Part shown: positions 36,896 through 48,667 of the stretch, one piece after another
Layout of the letters: the number at the start of each line of letters is the position of its first letter
Numbering within the stretch: the first letter of the stretch is position 1
DNA from: Owenia fusiformis
Lineage: Eukaryota > Annelida > Polychaeta > Sabellida > Oweniidae
Reading direction: 5' to 3'
NCBI GenBank assembly: GCA_903813345.2
Contig: CAIIXF020000001.1
Location: forward strand, 24,481,915 to 24,541,914
DNA length: 60,000 nucleotides
The notes under the pieces: model-generated
What the model was told of the DNA's origin: nothing
The model's database searches: none
Seen by the model: the letters and a program-made list of their open reading frames with translations, nothing else
Program-made: the position numbers and the translations under genes

Positions 36896-37360
36896 TTTTT
36901 TATATGTGGTTACATATTGTTATTGGTTGTCTCCGTTTTTTTGTGGCGGCGGTTGGCGTCTGTAACAAATTCTTAAAACTACCAATTACTTACAACAAAT
37001 ACTGTTTCGACTGACTTCAGTTTTTTTTTCAAAATCATCTACACGTTTTCAGGAGTTCAAATCTGACTTTACATTTAAGATTTGTCCCTCAATGACCTTT
37101 CAAGGTCAAAAAGGTTCAGAAACTTCAAAAAGGTATTTCTTTCAACTTGCTTCAAATTTACCATATTTTCAAAAGCCTTTACAGTTATCAGAAGTATAGA
37201 TTCTCAAGGTAAAAAATCTCCTTCAATGACCTTCTCAGGGTCAAAAAAGTTTTTTTAACTTGCTTCAAATTGACCAATTTCTTTTTTCAAAATCATCTAC
37301 AGAGTTCTCAGAAATTCAAAACTGATATATCGTGAGCAACTAGGTCGTGACATTTTGTCA
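36896..37360. mobile_element. GTCACCACC-family element, short copy
   Basis: Carries the family's left GC-rich part (TGTGGCGGCGGTTGGCGTCT), two or three degenerate internal units (TTCAAAATCATCTACACG, CTCAATGACCTTTCAAGGTC) and the right end, GTGAGCAACTAGGTCGTGAC followed by ATTTTGTCATG. The left end is degraded (ATGTGGTTACATATTG). It shows the family's state before expansion. Confidence 0.65.
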
Positions 37361-37393
37361 TGTTAATAATGTGAAATGTCTTGTTTATAATAT

Positions 37394-38649
37394 CACAGGC
37401 TGGTATCGAAATATTTGTCCGCTGTGACGGAGCATGCTATTTTTCATAAAAACACTAAGAATACTTCACGATTTATTTTTTAACTCATATGTTTCGTTAT
37501 ACCATACAAAATTACTTACTCCATGCAATGGATATATCATTTGCGGGTAAATTTCACTTCTGTTTGAAGTCCAATTACGCTGGGAAGAAAAGCTATTGAA
37601 AATGGCGCCGGAGTATCATACTTCAAAATGTATCATTTCTTGTTTAACTTTCTAATGACACGATACAGTGACACGATAATATTTACACATGGTTTCAGCA
37701 TAACTATGAAGGTATAAATGAGATGTTGATGTATTTGGTCTTTTTAATTCTTTTATAAAAAATAATGTTTAATTTTTTTGTCCGCTGTGACGGAGCAGTT
37801 GCAAATGTGAACTGTGAAAATGCTCCGTCACAGCGGACAAAAAATATTAACATTATTTTTTGTAAAAAAAATTAAAAAGACCCAATGCATTAATATCTCA
37901 TTAATACATTCAGAGTTATGCTGAAAACATATGTTAATATTATCGTGTCACTATATCATGCCATTAAAAAATTAAAAAAGAAATGGTACATTTTAGAGTT
38001 TGATACTCTGGCGCCGTTTTCAATAGATTTTACTCCTAGCGTTATTGGACTATTGTACAGTTTCTTTTTAAACTTTTTAATGGCATGATATAGTGACACA
38101 AGAATATTAAAATATGTTTTCAGCATAACTTTGAATGTATTAATGAGATATTAATGCATTGGGTCTTTTTAATTTTTTTATAAAAAATTATACTAATATT
38201 TTTTGTCCGCTGTGACGGAGCATTTTTACAGTTTACATTTGCAACTGCTCCGTCACAGCGGACAAAAAAATTAAACATTATTTTCTATAAAAGAATTAAA
38301 AAGACCAAATACATCAACATCTCATTAATACCTTCATAGTAATGCTGAAACCATGTGTAAATATTATCGTGTCACTATATCGTGCCATTAGAAAGTTAAA
38401 CAAGAAATGGTACATTTTGAAGTATGATACTCCAGCGCCATTTTCAATAACTTTTCTTCCCAGCGTAATTGGACTTCAAACAGAAGTGACAGTTACCCGC
38501 AAATGATATATCCATTGCATGGAGTAAGTAATTTTGTATGGTATAACGAAACATATGAGTTAAAAAATAAATCGTGAAGTATTCTTAGTGTTTTTATGAA
38601 AAATAGCATGCTCCGTCACAGCGGACAAATATTTCGATACCAGCCTGTG
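37394..38649. mobile_element. Multi-level palindromic element with AATAT duplication
   Basis: The ends CACAGGCTGGTATCGAAATA and its complement are perfect inverted repeats, flanked by AATAT at 37389-37393 and 38650-38654. The 1,256-bp whole is a palindrome, and each half is again made of inverted modules. GTCCGCTGTGACGGAGCA occurs four times in one orientation or the other on each strand side: at about 37417, 37780/37829, 38205/38244 and 38609, forming two inner hairpins with 37-45-nt loops plus the outer pair. A second module (TATGAAGG..., TGGCGCC, TATCGTGTCACTATATC) alternates orientation likewise. No open frame. Family unknown to me. Confidence 0.8.
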
Positions 38650-41340
38650 AATATGAAATTAAAAAAATAATTTTGGATATAAGGCTACATCCTTGATTCA
38701 AGGGTATTTCAATTTATGCCATGAGCTGGGACAGTGATGCCCGATCTATAAGGATGGTAAGGTTGTATCACTATTGATTATGTCACATATCGAGGAGCAT
38801 GTAAAACAAGACGCAATACAATCATTTGACAGTTAAGATCTAGACAAGATTAATCGGATGTATACGACAATTATCCTTTTAACGTTAACGGGAGTTATTG
38901 GAAGATCTAATTATAAGCCAATAGAAAACCTGCATATAGCAATAAATAGTAATTAATTGATTGAAAAAATACGTAGGCTTTTTTAGATTACATTTAGGTC
39001 GTCTATTTAAAATAGAATCAGAGATATAATGGTGTCAAAAGTGCTTACAATCACCGAGTCAACTGTATCACCTCGAATATAAGATTTCGACGTTATCTGA
39101 TCAAATGGTCGAGTTCTTGAAGATTTGAATGATGGAGAAATTTATAAAACCATCATCAAAGTATACACATGTTGTATGAATCATTAGTGATAGACACAGT
39201 GATATACCAAAATAATATTATGGCTTGGAGATATATCCGCATTATTTCTATGAAGACAATGTTTCTTTGAATCTTAAGACAAAGTATTTCAGATACCTCT
39301 AAAGTAATCCTCTAGTTGATGATTTTTAGTAAATCATAAATACAAATTGGAGATACGTGTCTAGAGAAAAGCCAAAATCGTCACTTTAGTACACGTTCTT
39401 TTTTGACGTAAACAAAGCATCAGATTCAGATACATGATACGTACTTGTCAATTTACAAAATTACAAGCAAAGAAACCGGCTTAAATGAGAACTAAAGTAT
39501 TTCTTTGAATGTAATCAGCACACATAAAAAGAAAAAATAAGATGATTTTGAAATATTTTCCGTTTGTATTTGTTGAATTTACACAATATGTCACTAGAAA
39601 GAAAATTACAGTTTTTAGGTCACCTTGTAATTTTCATTTCAATATTTTGAAAAATGAAAGAAGTTATGAATATCAGACTTAAAACATGAATCAAGAAAAC
39701 GAAATGCCAGTCTTAGAAAAATCCGTTTTTATTAGCTGGAAATAGGGTCAATCTGACCATATCTGTCACTTCAGCAATTCTAAGATGTAATTGGAAAGGC
39801 ATGACGGATCTGCATTTGCCAGTTTGAGGTCATGATTTCATAAGAGTTGACCTACTACATCACAGTGCAATTTTACAACCTGTCTTAATATAAGGGATAA
39901 TCCAAATTATTTTGATATGTTATCTTTGATCGATTGATAGATGTTTTTCATGGAATTTGCTTCATTGTTGAATTGATGTTAGTAGCTACCTATTGCTTCA
40001 AATATTTCTTTTGAATTTATTTCTCTTTTTCAACTTTGAAAGTAAAAATAGGCTCGAAAAAGCATTATTGGATTCCGTGGAACACAAATCATTGTTGGTA
40101 CATTAGAAATAAAACTAGATTGATGAGATGGCATTTTATATCTTGATGAATCTTCAGGGTTAGACAATCCTATCTCAGATAAGCTTAAGGATATCATTAA
40201 TCTGAAAAGAAAGTTGGCATTTTAAGAATAATGTTGTAACGTGGCATATAACAATCGACTATTTGGAACGATTTAATTTGCATAAAGAATCAGGAATCTG
40301 AAACAGGTGAAATGGCACTGTGTAATTTGTTTAAATATAACATGTATCCCAGCTCTATAGCTACTCCTCAATTCAATGTATTGGGTAAATGAATACATAT
40401 ACTCGATAATCATACAAAATTATTGACCTGGTACTGGTTGTTCTGTATGAATATGTACTTAAATGTTAATTTTCGAATAGAAATCAACATTACATTTTTT
40501 GTTACAAATATGTAGTTTTTTAAATTTTAAAGATGTTTTATACAAGTGAATACAAAAGTCAGATTTGATTCTTGTATCACACCCGTTATATAAGTGCATA
40601 AGTCATACACTTCATCTCCTACTTCAATATTATGAAATTACTGTATGTGTCCATTTCATTAGCGATGAATGTTATCTTACATTAGCCGACGAGCCCACAA
40701 TAGATTTGGTCCTAAAATACGACAAGTCAAGAGAATAATTGTACTGAATGTTCAGCAAAGACATTTGTGATGAGAAGGGTGTCGTTCTTATTCTCCGAGT
40801 TTAACAATTGTTTTTATCTTGAATCAAATAATAATTTGAATGATTCAAATTCTTGAAACGCTCAATAAGTATGCATGACGTATGAACAGACAATGCATTA
40901 ATTTGTCTATTAGTTTCCACATTGATCATCATTTGAAGCTTATTCATGGGGTGAAGTTTTAAGGCCTCAATTCACTCTAATAGCTCTGCTTATGACTCTG
41001 GGAAAAGCTATCGGTTGAAGTAAATGTCGTCTTATGTGACTTGCATTATGTGTCGTTATTACAAAGTTAAGTCGACACAAGATGCAATATTTGTTGCGGT
41101 ATTACTTCTTCTTTAGAGGCATCTTAAGCTTTCTATTGTTGATATATTTTTCGTGATTCAAAGCATGCATAAAATGTCATGGTTATATAATATGTAATAG
41201 TACCATTATGGATAATATGAAAAAAGTGTAATATGTTGTATGGAAACACGCCACTTAACTAATTTATTGTATTTTATGAATTTGATAAGGTGAATATATT
41301 TTCCCAATGGATCCATCTAAATCATTTGTTTTACTTATAG

Positions 41341-41478
41341 GTGATCAAGATGCTCATCACAATCATCCTGGTGTTCTTGATTTGTTGGGGCCCTAAGCTT
41401 ATCCTGAGAATCATCAGTCGATATCCCTTTAAAGACCATATGAACAGTTATTGGCGGCAGGATTTTGTTACTTTGAAG
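41341..41478 (+). CDS. GPCR exon 5: TM6 and ECL3
   Basis: Encodes residues 273-318 in a 138-nt exon, phase 0 at both ends. The acceptor is TTTTACTTATAG and the donor AAG|GTAAAC. It begins VIKMLITIILVFLICWGPKL; C287-W288-x-P290 is the conserved TM6 switch motif. The remaining residues (ILRIISRYPFKDHMNSYWRQDFVTLK) form the top of TM6 and ECL3 leading into TM7. Because both boundaries are phase 0, either TM7 exon can follow without a frame change. No plus-strand frame of this exon begins with methionine, so it is easily missed; the minus-strand frame at the same place is a shadow. Confidence 0.93.
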
Positions 41479-44184
41479 GTAAACTATAATGACAAGTTTT
41501 GTACTTGAAAACTGTACATTTCTCCGATTGTCCAACGTAATGCTTGGTCATACATTAAACACCAGTTCAAAGATCATCTTAAAATGCAAATATGCATTTA
41601 CAACATAGGCAATTAAAGGCATGACTATATGTTGTGGTCGTTTTGCATTAATTTTTATGACAGCATGGTATGGCCATTTGTGCAACAATGCTTTCGATGC
41701 TTTAAAGATCATTGCAATAAATGACTATTTTAGTGATAAATAACAATGTTAGCACAATATCTTAATTAAACAGACATTAGGCATCATATTTCAAGGCTTG
41801 TAGTCAATTATAGGAAGCCACACATGTCACTAAAGAGAAAACCTGTCGGTGATATATATCTGTAGAGAAAGTTGCAAGCAGTTACCTTGAATCGTTGAAA
41901 CGACGTAAAAAGCTAGATGTAAATGGAGATTCTAAATGTACTTTTGATTTTTCTGTATACAAGTTTTTTAACTTACACAATATAACTGTATAAAAGCTCT
42001 TGAATAATTGACTCTTTACTTCTGGTCCATGATTATTTCTTTTAATGTTTAAGAAAAGTTAGATTCTGGTATTGTCTTTTGACTAATTGGAAAATTTAAA
42101 TCTATTTCGCAATCCTGATGAAATGTACAAAACATGTCTAACACATATGGTTGAAAACGTATAAAAAGCTGAACTAATAAATAATCTCTCAAAACAGGAT
42201 CAATGCCCTCTATATCTACCTCTGGCACTTGAGTTTGATGTAGCTGCATTGTTATACTTATAAATACATGTAAGTCAGAGTGTGAACCCTTTTTCATCAA
42301 ACAACACATAAGTTTCAGATTTCTCTTTTCTCATACATCTAATTTTATGTACTTATTTGGACATCATCTGAAAATATTAAAACATACCGATGTCCCCACA
42401 AATCTAGAATTATGTGCATGCAGCAATGCTTCTGTGTTTCATTGTATGTGGTATAATTTCGTAAATGTATTTATATTAGTTTTAATTCGGCTTGGTCTTA
42501 AACCTTTTCCATCTATACCTTAATTTACAATAATTTATTAAATTCTTGATTTGCTTTTTAAAAACGAGTCGTGAAAACGAGCGGCGAAAGAGTCACCGGC
42601 TTATTCATGAAAGCATTTGCGCAATTGCCATCCATTTTACTATAACGCACTAGATATTGGATCATGAATTTCTAAAAATTGCTTTACTATTGCTACTGCA
42701 CAATAACAGAATAGCTAGCTATATTGTGAAAAAGGCCTCAGATCAATCTTTATGCAAACATGTATGCTTAACATTATGATGGTCCTTTCTTTGAGATATT
42801 AAACACAAGGTTTGCAATCAATTCATTACTTTCCACAAATGTTGAGAGTTATGACTTCTTTCACTCAATCATTGTTTTCTCTCAACTCCCTTAATTGGCC
42901 CCAAGTATTTTTCATATGTATAATTTTGCAAAGGTGCAGTTTCACTTGTTGCATGAACATGTTCCAGTTTAACTTAGATGATGGTGGTTTCGAAATCCTG
43001 GACCTCAAAAGGCGTGAATCAAATCAAATCTGGAATTAATTCGAACGAAAATACAACAAAATCGAAGAATTCTGTGAGTTTTTATATGAATTACGTTGAA
43101 AGTGTTTTTACGCACGATTCTTGATCAATTATGTCTGCGTGATATTGACAATGATTGAGATTATCATTTGACATCTGCTGGTGAACCTATGGACCACAAT
43201 CCTCCATGCCATACATACGTTTGATTACATTAGCCTATCAAATTTTCAGATGAACGCAATTTTCAGAATGGTTATTTGAAGCACTCCTGGTACGGATATT
43301 TCTGAGCAACCAATCGCATTTAAGTAAAACAATGACCAAAGTTAATGCCTCCAATGGTAACATGAGAAGACCCTATTCTGGATAATTTAAACATTGTTGG
43401 GAATACTCGGGACCGAATTCTTGGGTGACCCTGTAGATATAGCAGTAGTTACTTCCTGCGAAAGCTATAATGATGTGGATTTTGATACAGCAGCCTTACC
43501 ACTGCGCACTGGACAGCTGAATAATAGTGGCCTTTAAAACACGAATTAATGTGATCAGCGGCTTACTTTTGGTTTCTAACTGTGTCATACATCATTATCA
43601 TCCATCCGTGCAAGTATTGGAGTGCTGAAGTACTTTTCCGATCAAGACTAAATTGTTCATCGAGTGAATGTTTGCGACCCAATTTTAATATGGCGGTTTG
43701 CTAGGTAGTGAAATTCGCAACGAACGAAATGAATCATGAGATTTAGGTAGGTTCGGACAGCGTCCGGAGATTTACGAAAATGTCCGTGCAAAAAACGCCA
43801 TATTGAAATTGGGCAGAAAAACATTCACTCGACTAACAATTACACATCTTGATCGAAAAGGAAGTACTTCAGCGCTCCAATAATTGCAAGGATGGATTAT
43901 ACTGATGTAGGACACAGTTAGAGAACACAAGTAAGCCGCTGATCACATTACTTCGTGTTTTAAAGGTCACTATTATTCAGCTGCCCATTGCTCCGTCGGA
44001 GAGCCATAAGTTTCAAAATCGAACATGGCTTTCGAAGTGAGTAAAATAGTAGTATTTCATCAAAATGTCATCACATAACGCTTAAAGTGAACTATTTATG
44101 CATTTAGTTACTTATATAGTAGGTTTATGTAGACCATACAAGATTAAACATTTCGCACATTTCACTTGGTTTATTCTTTTGTAG
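41479..44184 (+). other. Intron 5 as far as the first TM7 exon (2.7 kb)
   Basis: Begins GTAAAC and ends TATTCTTTTGTAG, phase 0. A palindromic miniature element lies at 43500-43996, ending less than 200 bp before the exon. Otherwise 41480-43490 shows nothing that I can support. Confidence 0.8.
43500..43996. mobile_element. Palindromic miniature element beside the TM7-A exon
   Basis: CAGCTGAATAATAGTGGCCT followed by TTAAAACACGAA at the left is answered by its complement at the right. Arms of about 200 bp continue through GTGATCAGCGGCTTAC, CCAATTTTAATATGGCG and their complements, turning near 43745 at GGTTCGGACAGCGTCCGG. The outermost bases (CACTGCGCACTGG and the complement of CGGAGCAATGGG) are less well matched. 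No clear target duplication, no coding frame. Confidence 0.75.
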
Positions 44185-44433
44185 GTGGCTTTTAACTTTT
44201 TACCTTACATCCAGAGTGCTGCCAACCCAGTCATATATGGAGTCATGTCTAGCAATTTCAGAAAGAGCTTATTCATTGCACTTAATGTTCATTGTTTGGG
44301 GAGACCTCAGGTTGCGTTGAACAGCTCCATACGTCCTGCATATAGCATGGAGAGAACTCAACACAATAGACCAGACTCAAATAAACGTGACATACAATTG
44401 AATGCAAATATAGATGACACGCTACTTCAATAG
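44185..44433 (+). CDS. GPCR last exon A: TM7 and C-tail, 82 aa
   Basis: Acceptor TATTCTTTTGTAG; the exon opens in phase 0 with VAFNFLPYIQSAANPVIYGV. TM7 carries N332-P333-V-I-Y336, followed by MSSNFRKS, the short helix 8 and a basic segment as in most class A receptors. The tail (about 55 aa) contains one cysteine after helix 8 (H-C-L-G) that could be palmitoylated, and a polar, charged end (NKRDIQLNANIDDTLLQ) closing with TAG. Completes a 400-aa receptor. It shares nearly all of TM7 with exon B at 48121 but little of the tail, so the two are homologous alternatives. The frame's GTG is a valine codon inside the protein, not a start. Confidence 0.88.
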   Translation: MAFNFLPYIQSAANPVIYGVMSSNFRKSLFIALNVHCLGRPQVALNSSIRPAYSMERTQHNRPDSNKRDIQLNANIDDTLLQ

Positions 44434-47370
44434 ACTGCAGGCACCATTTTGATTCGTTGGCTTATGTTCAATGGTCAAAAGCTACTAATCAACTATCTAC
44501 AGTATATTTTGAGGATTCTTGTCCCATCCCTGTCATAAAACGTATTTGTATAAAGCTTTGTGTAAATTGTACCATATGGTATAAATGATCAATATTGACA
44601 GTTCGACACCAGAATTTATTTTTATTTTAATTGAAACATACTGTAGACTTTTGACTAGCAAGCTGAGCTTCTGTAACATAGATAATATCATGCATTCACC
44701 CTCATGATATTACCTCTTATACCCGTTTTATCATCTGCATAATGATCTGTTATAATGTGTACATTTATCATTGCACAACACAGTTTATGTAATGCACTCT
44801 TTGCAGTTGTATCATATATGTTGGAAAATCTTTCCAATTATTTGATTTTACTATATACTTGTGTTGTACATTCCTGGTAGATTTCTGGTAGATTTTAAAC
44901 ATATTTAGGATGTCCCAGGGCAAATCTAATCATGTATGTTGACCTATTTTTAAGTTTGGGAGTAAATAATCATACGATATGATCAATAATACCATAAATT
45001 GAAGTTCCCTTATTTTGGAAGATTCAGATACAGATTCAGTCTGGTACTTGGCATGATGCATCAAAGATAAATTTATTTACCTATAAATAACGTAACATTA
45101 ATTTGCAACATATCAAAATGAAAATATATGTTTTGAGTTGGTGAATTTACCCGTATAAAAAGATAAAGCCTGCAAATAACATTTGCAATATTGGCAGATA
45201 AAGAACTGATTAATGGATTCGTTTGCAAAACAGGCAAATTCCAATTCCTCCTAGAAGTGTAATAGTTTCATATTTGTATATCTGAATCATTTCAATTCAA
45301 TGGGGAGAGAAAATGAATAAGACAAATTGGATCTGATATCTACTTTTATCGAAATATGGGTCACTGAATATTAAAGGCCACGCTCCGAGTCGTTTACGTC
45401 ATTGTAAGCAATATATGCACATAATTTTTCTTTGATACATCATTTACTGTTCTCAGCTATTGATATCTACATAAATCAACTTTGCTTGTCCATCTAAAAT
45501 GGTCGCATATTTCTTGAAGTTTAATCCACCTCATAAAATTTCAGAATGGCCCATATTTTTTCATATCGATGAAACACTTTGAACTCATTGCTAAAAAGGC
45601 CATTTTAAATTTCTTTTTTTTAAATGTAGATCTCTTTGCAAAATATTCATTTTATTTATTTTTTATCACACCACTGGTGAAATATGGTCGTTATGATGGT
45701 GACGTGCTCGTGATCTTGGCATTCCGCTTTTGTTATCGAGATTTCAGAAAGCGCATTGTCAGATATTTTCAAAATATTGAAATGGCTATCACTTGTAATG
45801 TTGCCTACGCTCCATTATTATCAATTCCAGTATTGCAGGGCCGGGGTTTGCTCTAGATCATTTCCGGTTCAACATTAATTGTATTAACTAAACATTTTAT
45901 CCAAAATTTGAAGATACAACCGCATGACCCAAGTACCAATGGTGCTGTTTTATTCATTTCCTCTTGGCAATTGTAATCAGTTTATGCATTGTCACAAAAT
46001 ATTGGTCAAAGAATGCTAAAAGACTTAAAAATGGTAAAGCAATTATTAGATTGTCTTTTCAAATTAAATATAAGATCTCTTTCATCCAATACAATTCATA
46101 TCTATTAATAAAAGTTAAGTTAGTTATCCTAATTCGTGGAACAGGGGAGTCAATAATTGTTTATATACGGTGAAGGATGAGATTCAGAAAAAATTCCAGG
46201 GAATGGGATGACTACCTTTACAACAAACACAATTTCTGCCTTTCAACCAGTTTTTCTTTGACTTAATCGTCGAACTTTAGATTCCCAAATTTTCTAAAAT
46301 GATGGATTGATGTTATTATTGTAAAATCGTAAGATTTAATATTCATATTCAAGAAATTTAAGATTTTCTAAAACAGTTTTTGGGCATATCAAAAATGGAG
46401 ATGGAACAATTCAATTTCAGGTTAAATTCAAATTTCAGGTTAAAATTGTGATAATATTAAGTCCTAGTCACATGATGTAATTCAAACAACTTGATTGGCT
46501 AAGATGATGTATAGGCCAAAGATAAATTGTATTTTTGAAATTTTTATGGAGTTTGGACGTTTTGACACTGAATAGCAGGCTGTTGAGAGGAAATAAAGAT
46601 AAGGGAGTATCACAGAAAGAAAGATTTAAATAGGGAAAATCTGTGAAAATGTTTTCAAAAAGACACGTAGGACATTATTATTCAGATAGGACGACGTGAT
46701 ATTGTAACCATTCTCTTTGTGATTCTTTAATCTTTAGCTGTAATTACTATGTTAAAGACCAAGTGTTGTCTTTCTACTTGTGTAAGCTTTGATTTAAAGA
46801 CCTTACTTACTCCTCACGTTTGCCCTTGTTTCTAGAGAGTGTTGGAATAGATGTATAACAGTCCTTTGTAATCGATTAATCAGGAAAAACTTCTAAGAAA
46901 GATTAGCATTTTCTGAAAAAATTATCAAGTAAGTGACATAAAGATACGATATTATGATTAATTCATTATTAGCTTATATTCTAGTACATGGTGAATGGTA
47001 TATCACTGCTCAATCAAACTTGAAAAACAACAAGTATAATTGCTTTATTTATATTTCTTAGTTTAGCATATAAGCGCCAATGTGAGATTGTACCATTATG
47101 TACCATACATAACAATATACCGGACATTATATTTCTATTTCCATATCCCCCAATCTATAAGTAGACTGCACTGAGAAAATTCAACTAATCAATCCAAAAA
47201 GATAGGATCAATCTTTGGAATAATTGTACAGCCGAGTCCCCGGTCATAAATCAAATGCCACATGCCTTTCGGGAATGACGATACAAGCAACTAAAATAAT
47301 TAAAAAAAAGAACTACGATTGACAAATGTGGTATGACACCTGATAATATTGGTAACTGGTAAACCCAACC
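44434..47370 (+). other. 3' UTR of variant A and intronic sequence of variant B
   Basis: If exon A is used, its 3' UTR starts here. AATAAA hexamers occur at 46107-46112 and 46592-46597; nearer ones are not obvious, so the cleavage site is undetermined. At 45371 the sequence TTAAAGGCCACGCTCCG resembles the left end of the TTAA element at 47371, but no right end was found. The 95-aa plus-strand frame at 45569-45856 has no recognised domain. For transcripts ending with exon B the whole region is part of intron 5 (41479-48120). Confidence 0.55.
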
Positions 47371-47374
47371 TTAA

Positions 47375-47850
47375 AGGCCCGCTCTGCGTATTTTTAATGT
47401 TTTGGGCCAAAATAAAGACTTTTATATGAATTCTATGGAATGTCAAATGTATTGATAAGAACCCTATCTTTGATTTGACACCAACAACAGCTCAAAACGG
47501 ACCACATCAAAGCTTGCAATAATTAATTTTCGATCTGTCAAGCTTTATATATCAAGTTTTTATCAATGTCATTGAAAGATGGCGAAGTTGTTTGTACTAC
47601 ATTATACATTCATTTTCATAGAAGTGTCGCCATCTTTTAAATCAAACGTAATTAAAAACATGCATTTGTTAAGCATGTGCATGCATGTATAATGATCTCT
47701 GATTCAAATGTTTTTTCTCTGTGACTAATTTTTTTCTTGGTTCAATATTAAAGCAAATCAAACTTTGTGTCAGATTTGAGCGAGTGTGTGAGTAATATGT
47801 TTCAATGATAATATTTTTCTTCTTTCTTCTAAATTAAGTATAGCGGGCCT
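47375..47850. mobile_element. TTAA-flanked miniature element
   Basis: Ends are AGGCCCGCTCTG and the complement of AGGCCCGCTATA, flanked by TTAA on both sides (47371-47374 and 47851-47854). TTAA targets are typical of piggyBac and Kolobok-type transposases. Inner inverted blocks include AAGATGGCGA (about 47577) and TCGCCATCTTT. There is no coding frame. It sits about 270 bp upstream of the TM7-B exon. Confidence 0.8.
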
Positions 47851-47854
47851 TTAA

Positions 47855-47947
47855 GTCAACTCAACCCAGGTTATCTCAACCCTTAGTCAACTCAACCAAA
47901 GTTATCTTAACCCTAAGTCAATTCAACCCAAAGCCAACTCAACCCCC
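47855..47947 (+). repeat. Small AGTCAACTCAACCC minisatellite
   Basis: Alternating words AGTCAACTCAACCC and GTTATCTCAACCCT make an about 31-bp period with roughly three units, increasingly diverged to the right (CAATTCAACCC, CCAACTCAACCCC). It begins immediately after the TTAA duplication of the preceding element. Confidence 0.75.
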
Positions 47948-48120
47948 AAATTTAATAATTCTTTCAATATATAGGAAGACTTCAATGAAATGTAATAGTT
48001 CCCCTAAATTGGCCATAAAGTTGTTTTAAGATATTGTGCTAATACATACTTTATTATATCAAAAAGCATTTAAATGATTAATTCATTTGAGAAAAACATT
48101 TGATATGTTGGTTTTTGCAG

Positions 48121-48396
48121 GTTGCAATGAACCTGTTACCCTACATACAGAGTGCAACCAATCCAATTGTATATGGGTTTATGTCCTCTAGTTTCCGACG
48201 GAGTATGATGACAGCCTGTCGTAGTAAAGATAGCATTAGGAGCGTAACAAGGAGTGGGGGTGATATTGAGATGGGGTCAAAGAGTATAAATGGGACAACA
48301 CAGACAGGTTGGCACACCTCCTCTCGTTTCACCCCTTCACCAAGTCGGTCCAAGGAGTTTGGATGCAAAGATGTTGAGAGAGACTGCGCCCAATAA
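48121..48396 (+). CDS. GPCR last exon B: TM7 and C-tail, 91 aa
   Basis: Acceptor GTTGGTTTTTGCAG; opens in phase 0 with VAMNLLPYIQSATNPIVYGF. N332-P333-I-V-Y336 is followed by MSSSFRRS. The tail differs from exon A: a serine/threonine- and arginine-rich segment (SKDSIRSVTRSGGDIEMGSK, then HTSSRFTPSPSRSKEF) with many possible kinase sites, and the end DVERDCAQ. Joined to exon 5 it gives a 409-aa receptor. In TM7 and helix 8 (first 29 residues) A and B agree at about three quarters of positions; codons differ more, so the duplication is not recent. The stop TAA at 48394-48396 is also the target site of the adjoining transposon. An open frame reaches further left (48100), but VAMNLL starts at the acceptor. 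Confidence 0.88.
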   Translation, partial: VAMNLLPYIQSATNPIVYGFMSSSFRRSMMTACRSKDSIRSVTRSGGDIEMGSKSINGTTQTGWHTSSRFTPSPSRSKEFGCKDVERDCAQ

Positions 48397-48397
48397 A
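48392..48397 (+). promoter_or_regulatory. Candidate polyadenylation hexamer at the stop codon
   Basis: AATAAA overlaps the end of the exon: the last CAA codon, the TAA stop and one A that is the first base of the transposon. A T-rich stretch (TTGTTTTTCTCTT) follows about 37 bases downstream and could act as a downstream element. Use would give a very short 3' UTR lying wholly within transposon DNA. Without RNA data its activity is unknown. Confidence 0.4.
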
Positions 48398-48667
48398 GGA
48401 TTGGTATCGATATGGCGAACTGAATTCAACATTGTTTTTCTCTTAAACCAATTGAAAACATTCTGTAAAAACACGGTCCTTTATAATTATGTAAGGTTGA
48501 CTGAATGACAACAATTCAATGCTAAAATTATTTAAATAGAATTTTTATAACTGTTTTTGTTAACAGTTTTTGATTTTTAGTGCAATTGTTTTTGTTCCTT
48601 TTCTACCAATTCTTGAGAATGCAATATAATATCTTTTCGAACCTTGTTGGAACAAAATACCCTATTA

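Larger units (their letters stand above)
33532..41340 (+). other. Intron 4 (7.8 kb)
   Basis: Begins GTATTT and ends TTTTACTTATAG, phase 0. It contains a tandem segmental duplication (35061-36688), a GTCACCACC-family copy (36896-37360) and the 1,256-bp multi-level palindrome (37394-38649). The stretches 33550-35050 and 38660-41330 have only short AT-rich frames and nothing I can name. Confidence 0.85.
11807..48396 (+). other. Whole gene: neuropeptide-type GPCR with two TM7 ends
   Basis: This entry spans the receptor gene reconstructed from the separate exons. Summed coding lengths are 437+124+224+31+138 nt for the shared exons plus 249 nt or 276 nt for the last exon, giving products of 400 or 409 aa, both in frame throughout. 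Rhodopsin-family landmarks by residue: N66 in TM1, D94 in TM2, C121 and C206 for the extracellular disulfide, E145-R146-Y147 after TM3, W161 after ICL2, P230 in TM5, C287-W288-G289-P290 in TM6, and N332-P333-x-I/V-Y336 in TM7. The protein is expected at the plasma membrane, coupling peptide binding to heterotrimeric G proteins. The short N-terminus, the TM3/TM4 pattern and the CWGP motif place it among peptide receptors of the rhodopsin beta group (TRH/CCK/orexin-like); the exact ligand is not deducible. Confidence 0.85.

Noticed and set aside
45569-45856. 95-aa plus-strand frame with hydrophobic start between the two TM7 exons
   Set aside because: Does not match TM6 or any receptor exon, and neither splice sites nor domain support it.
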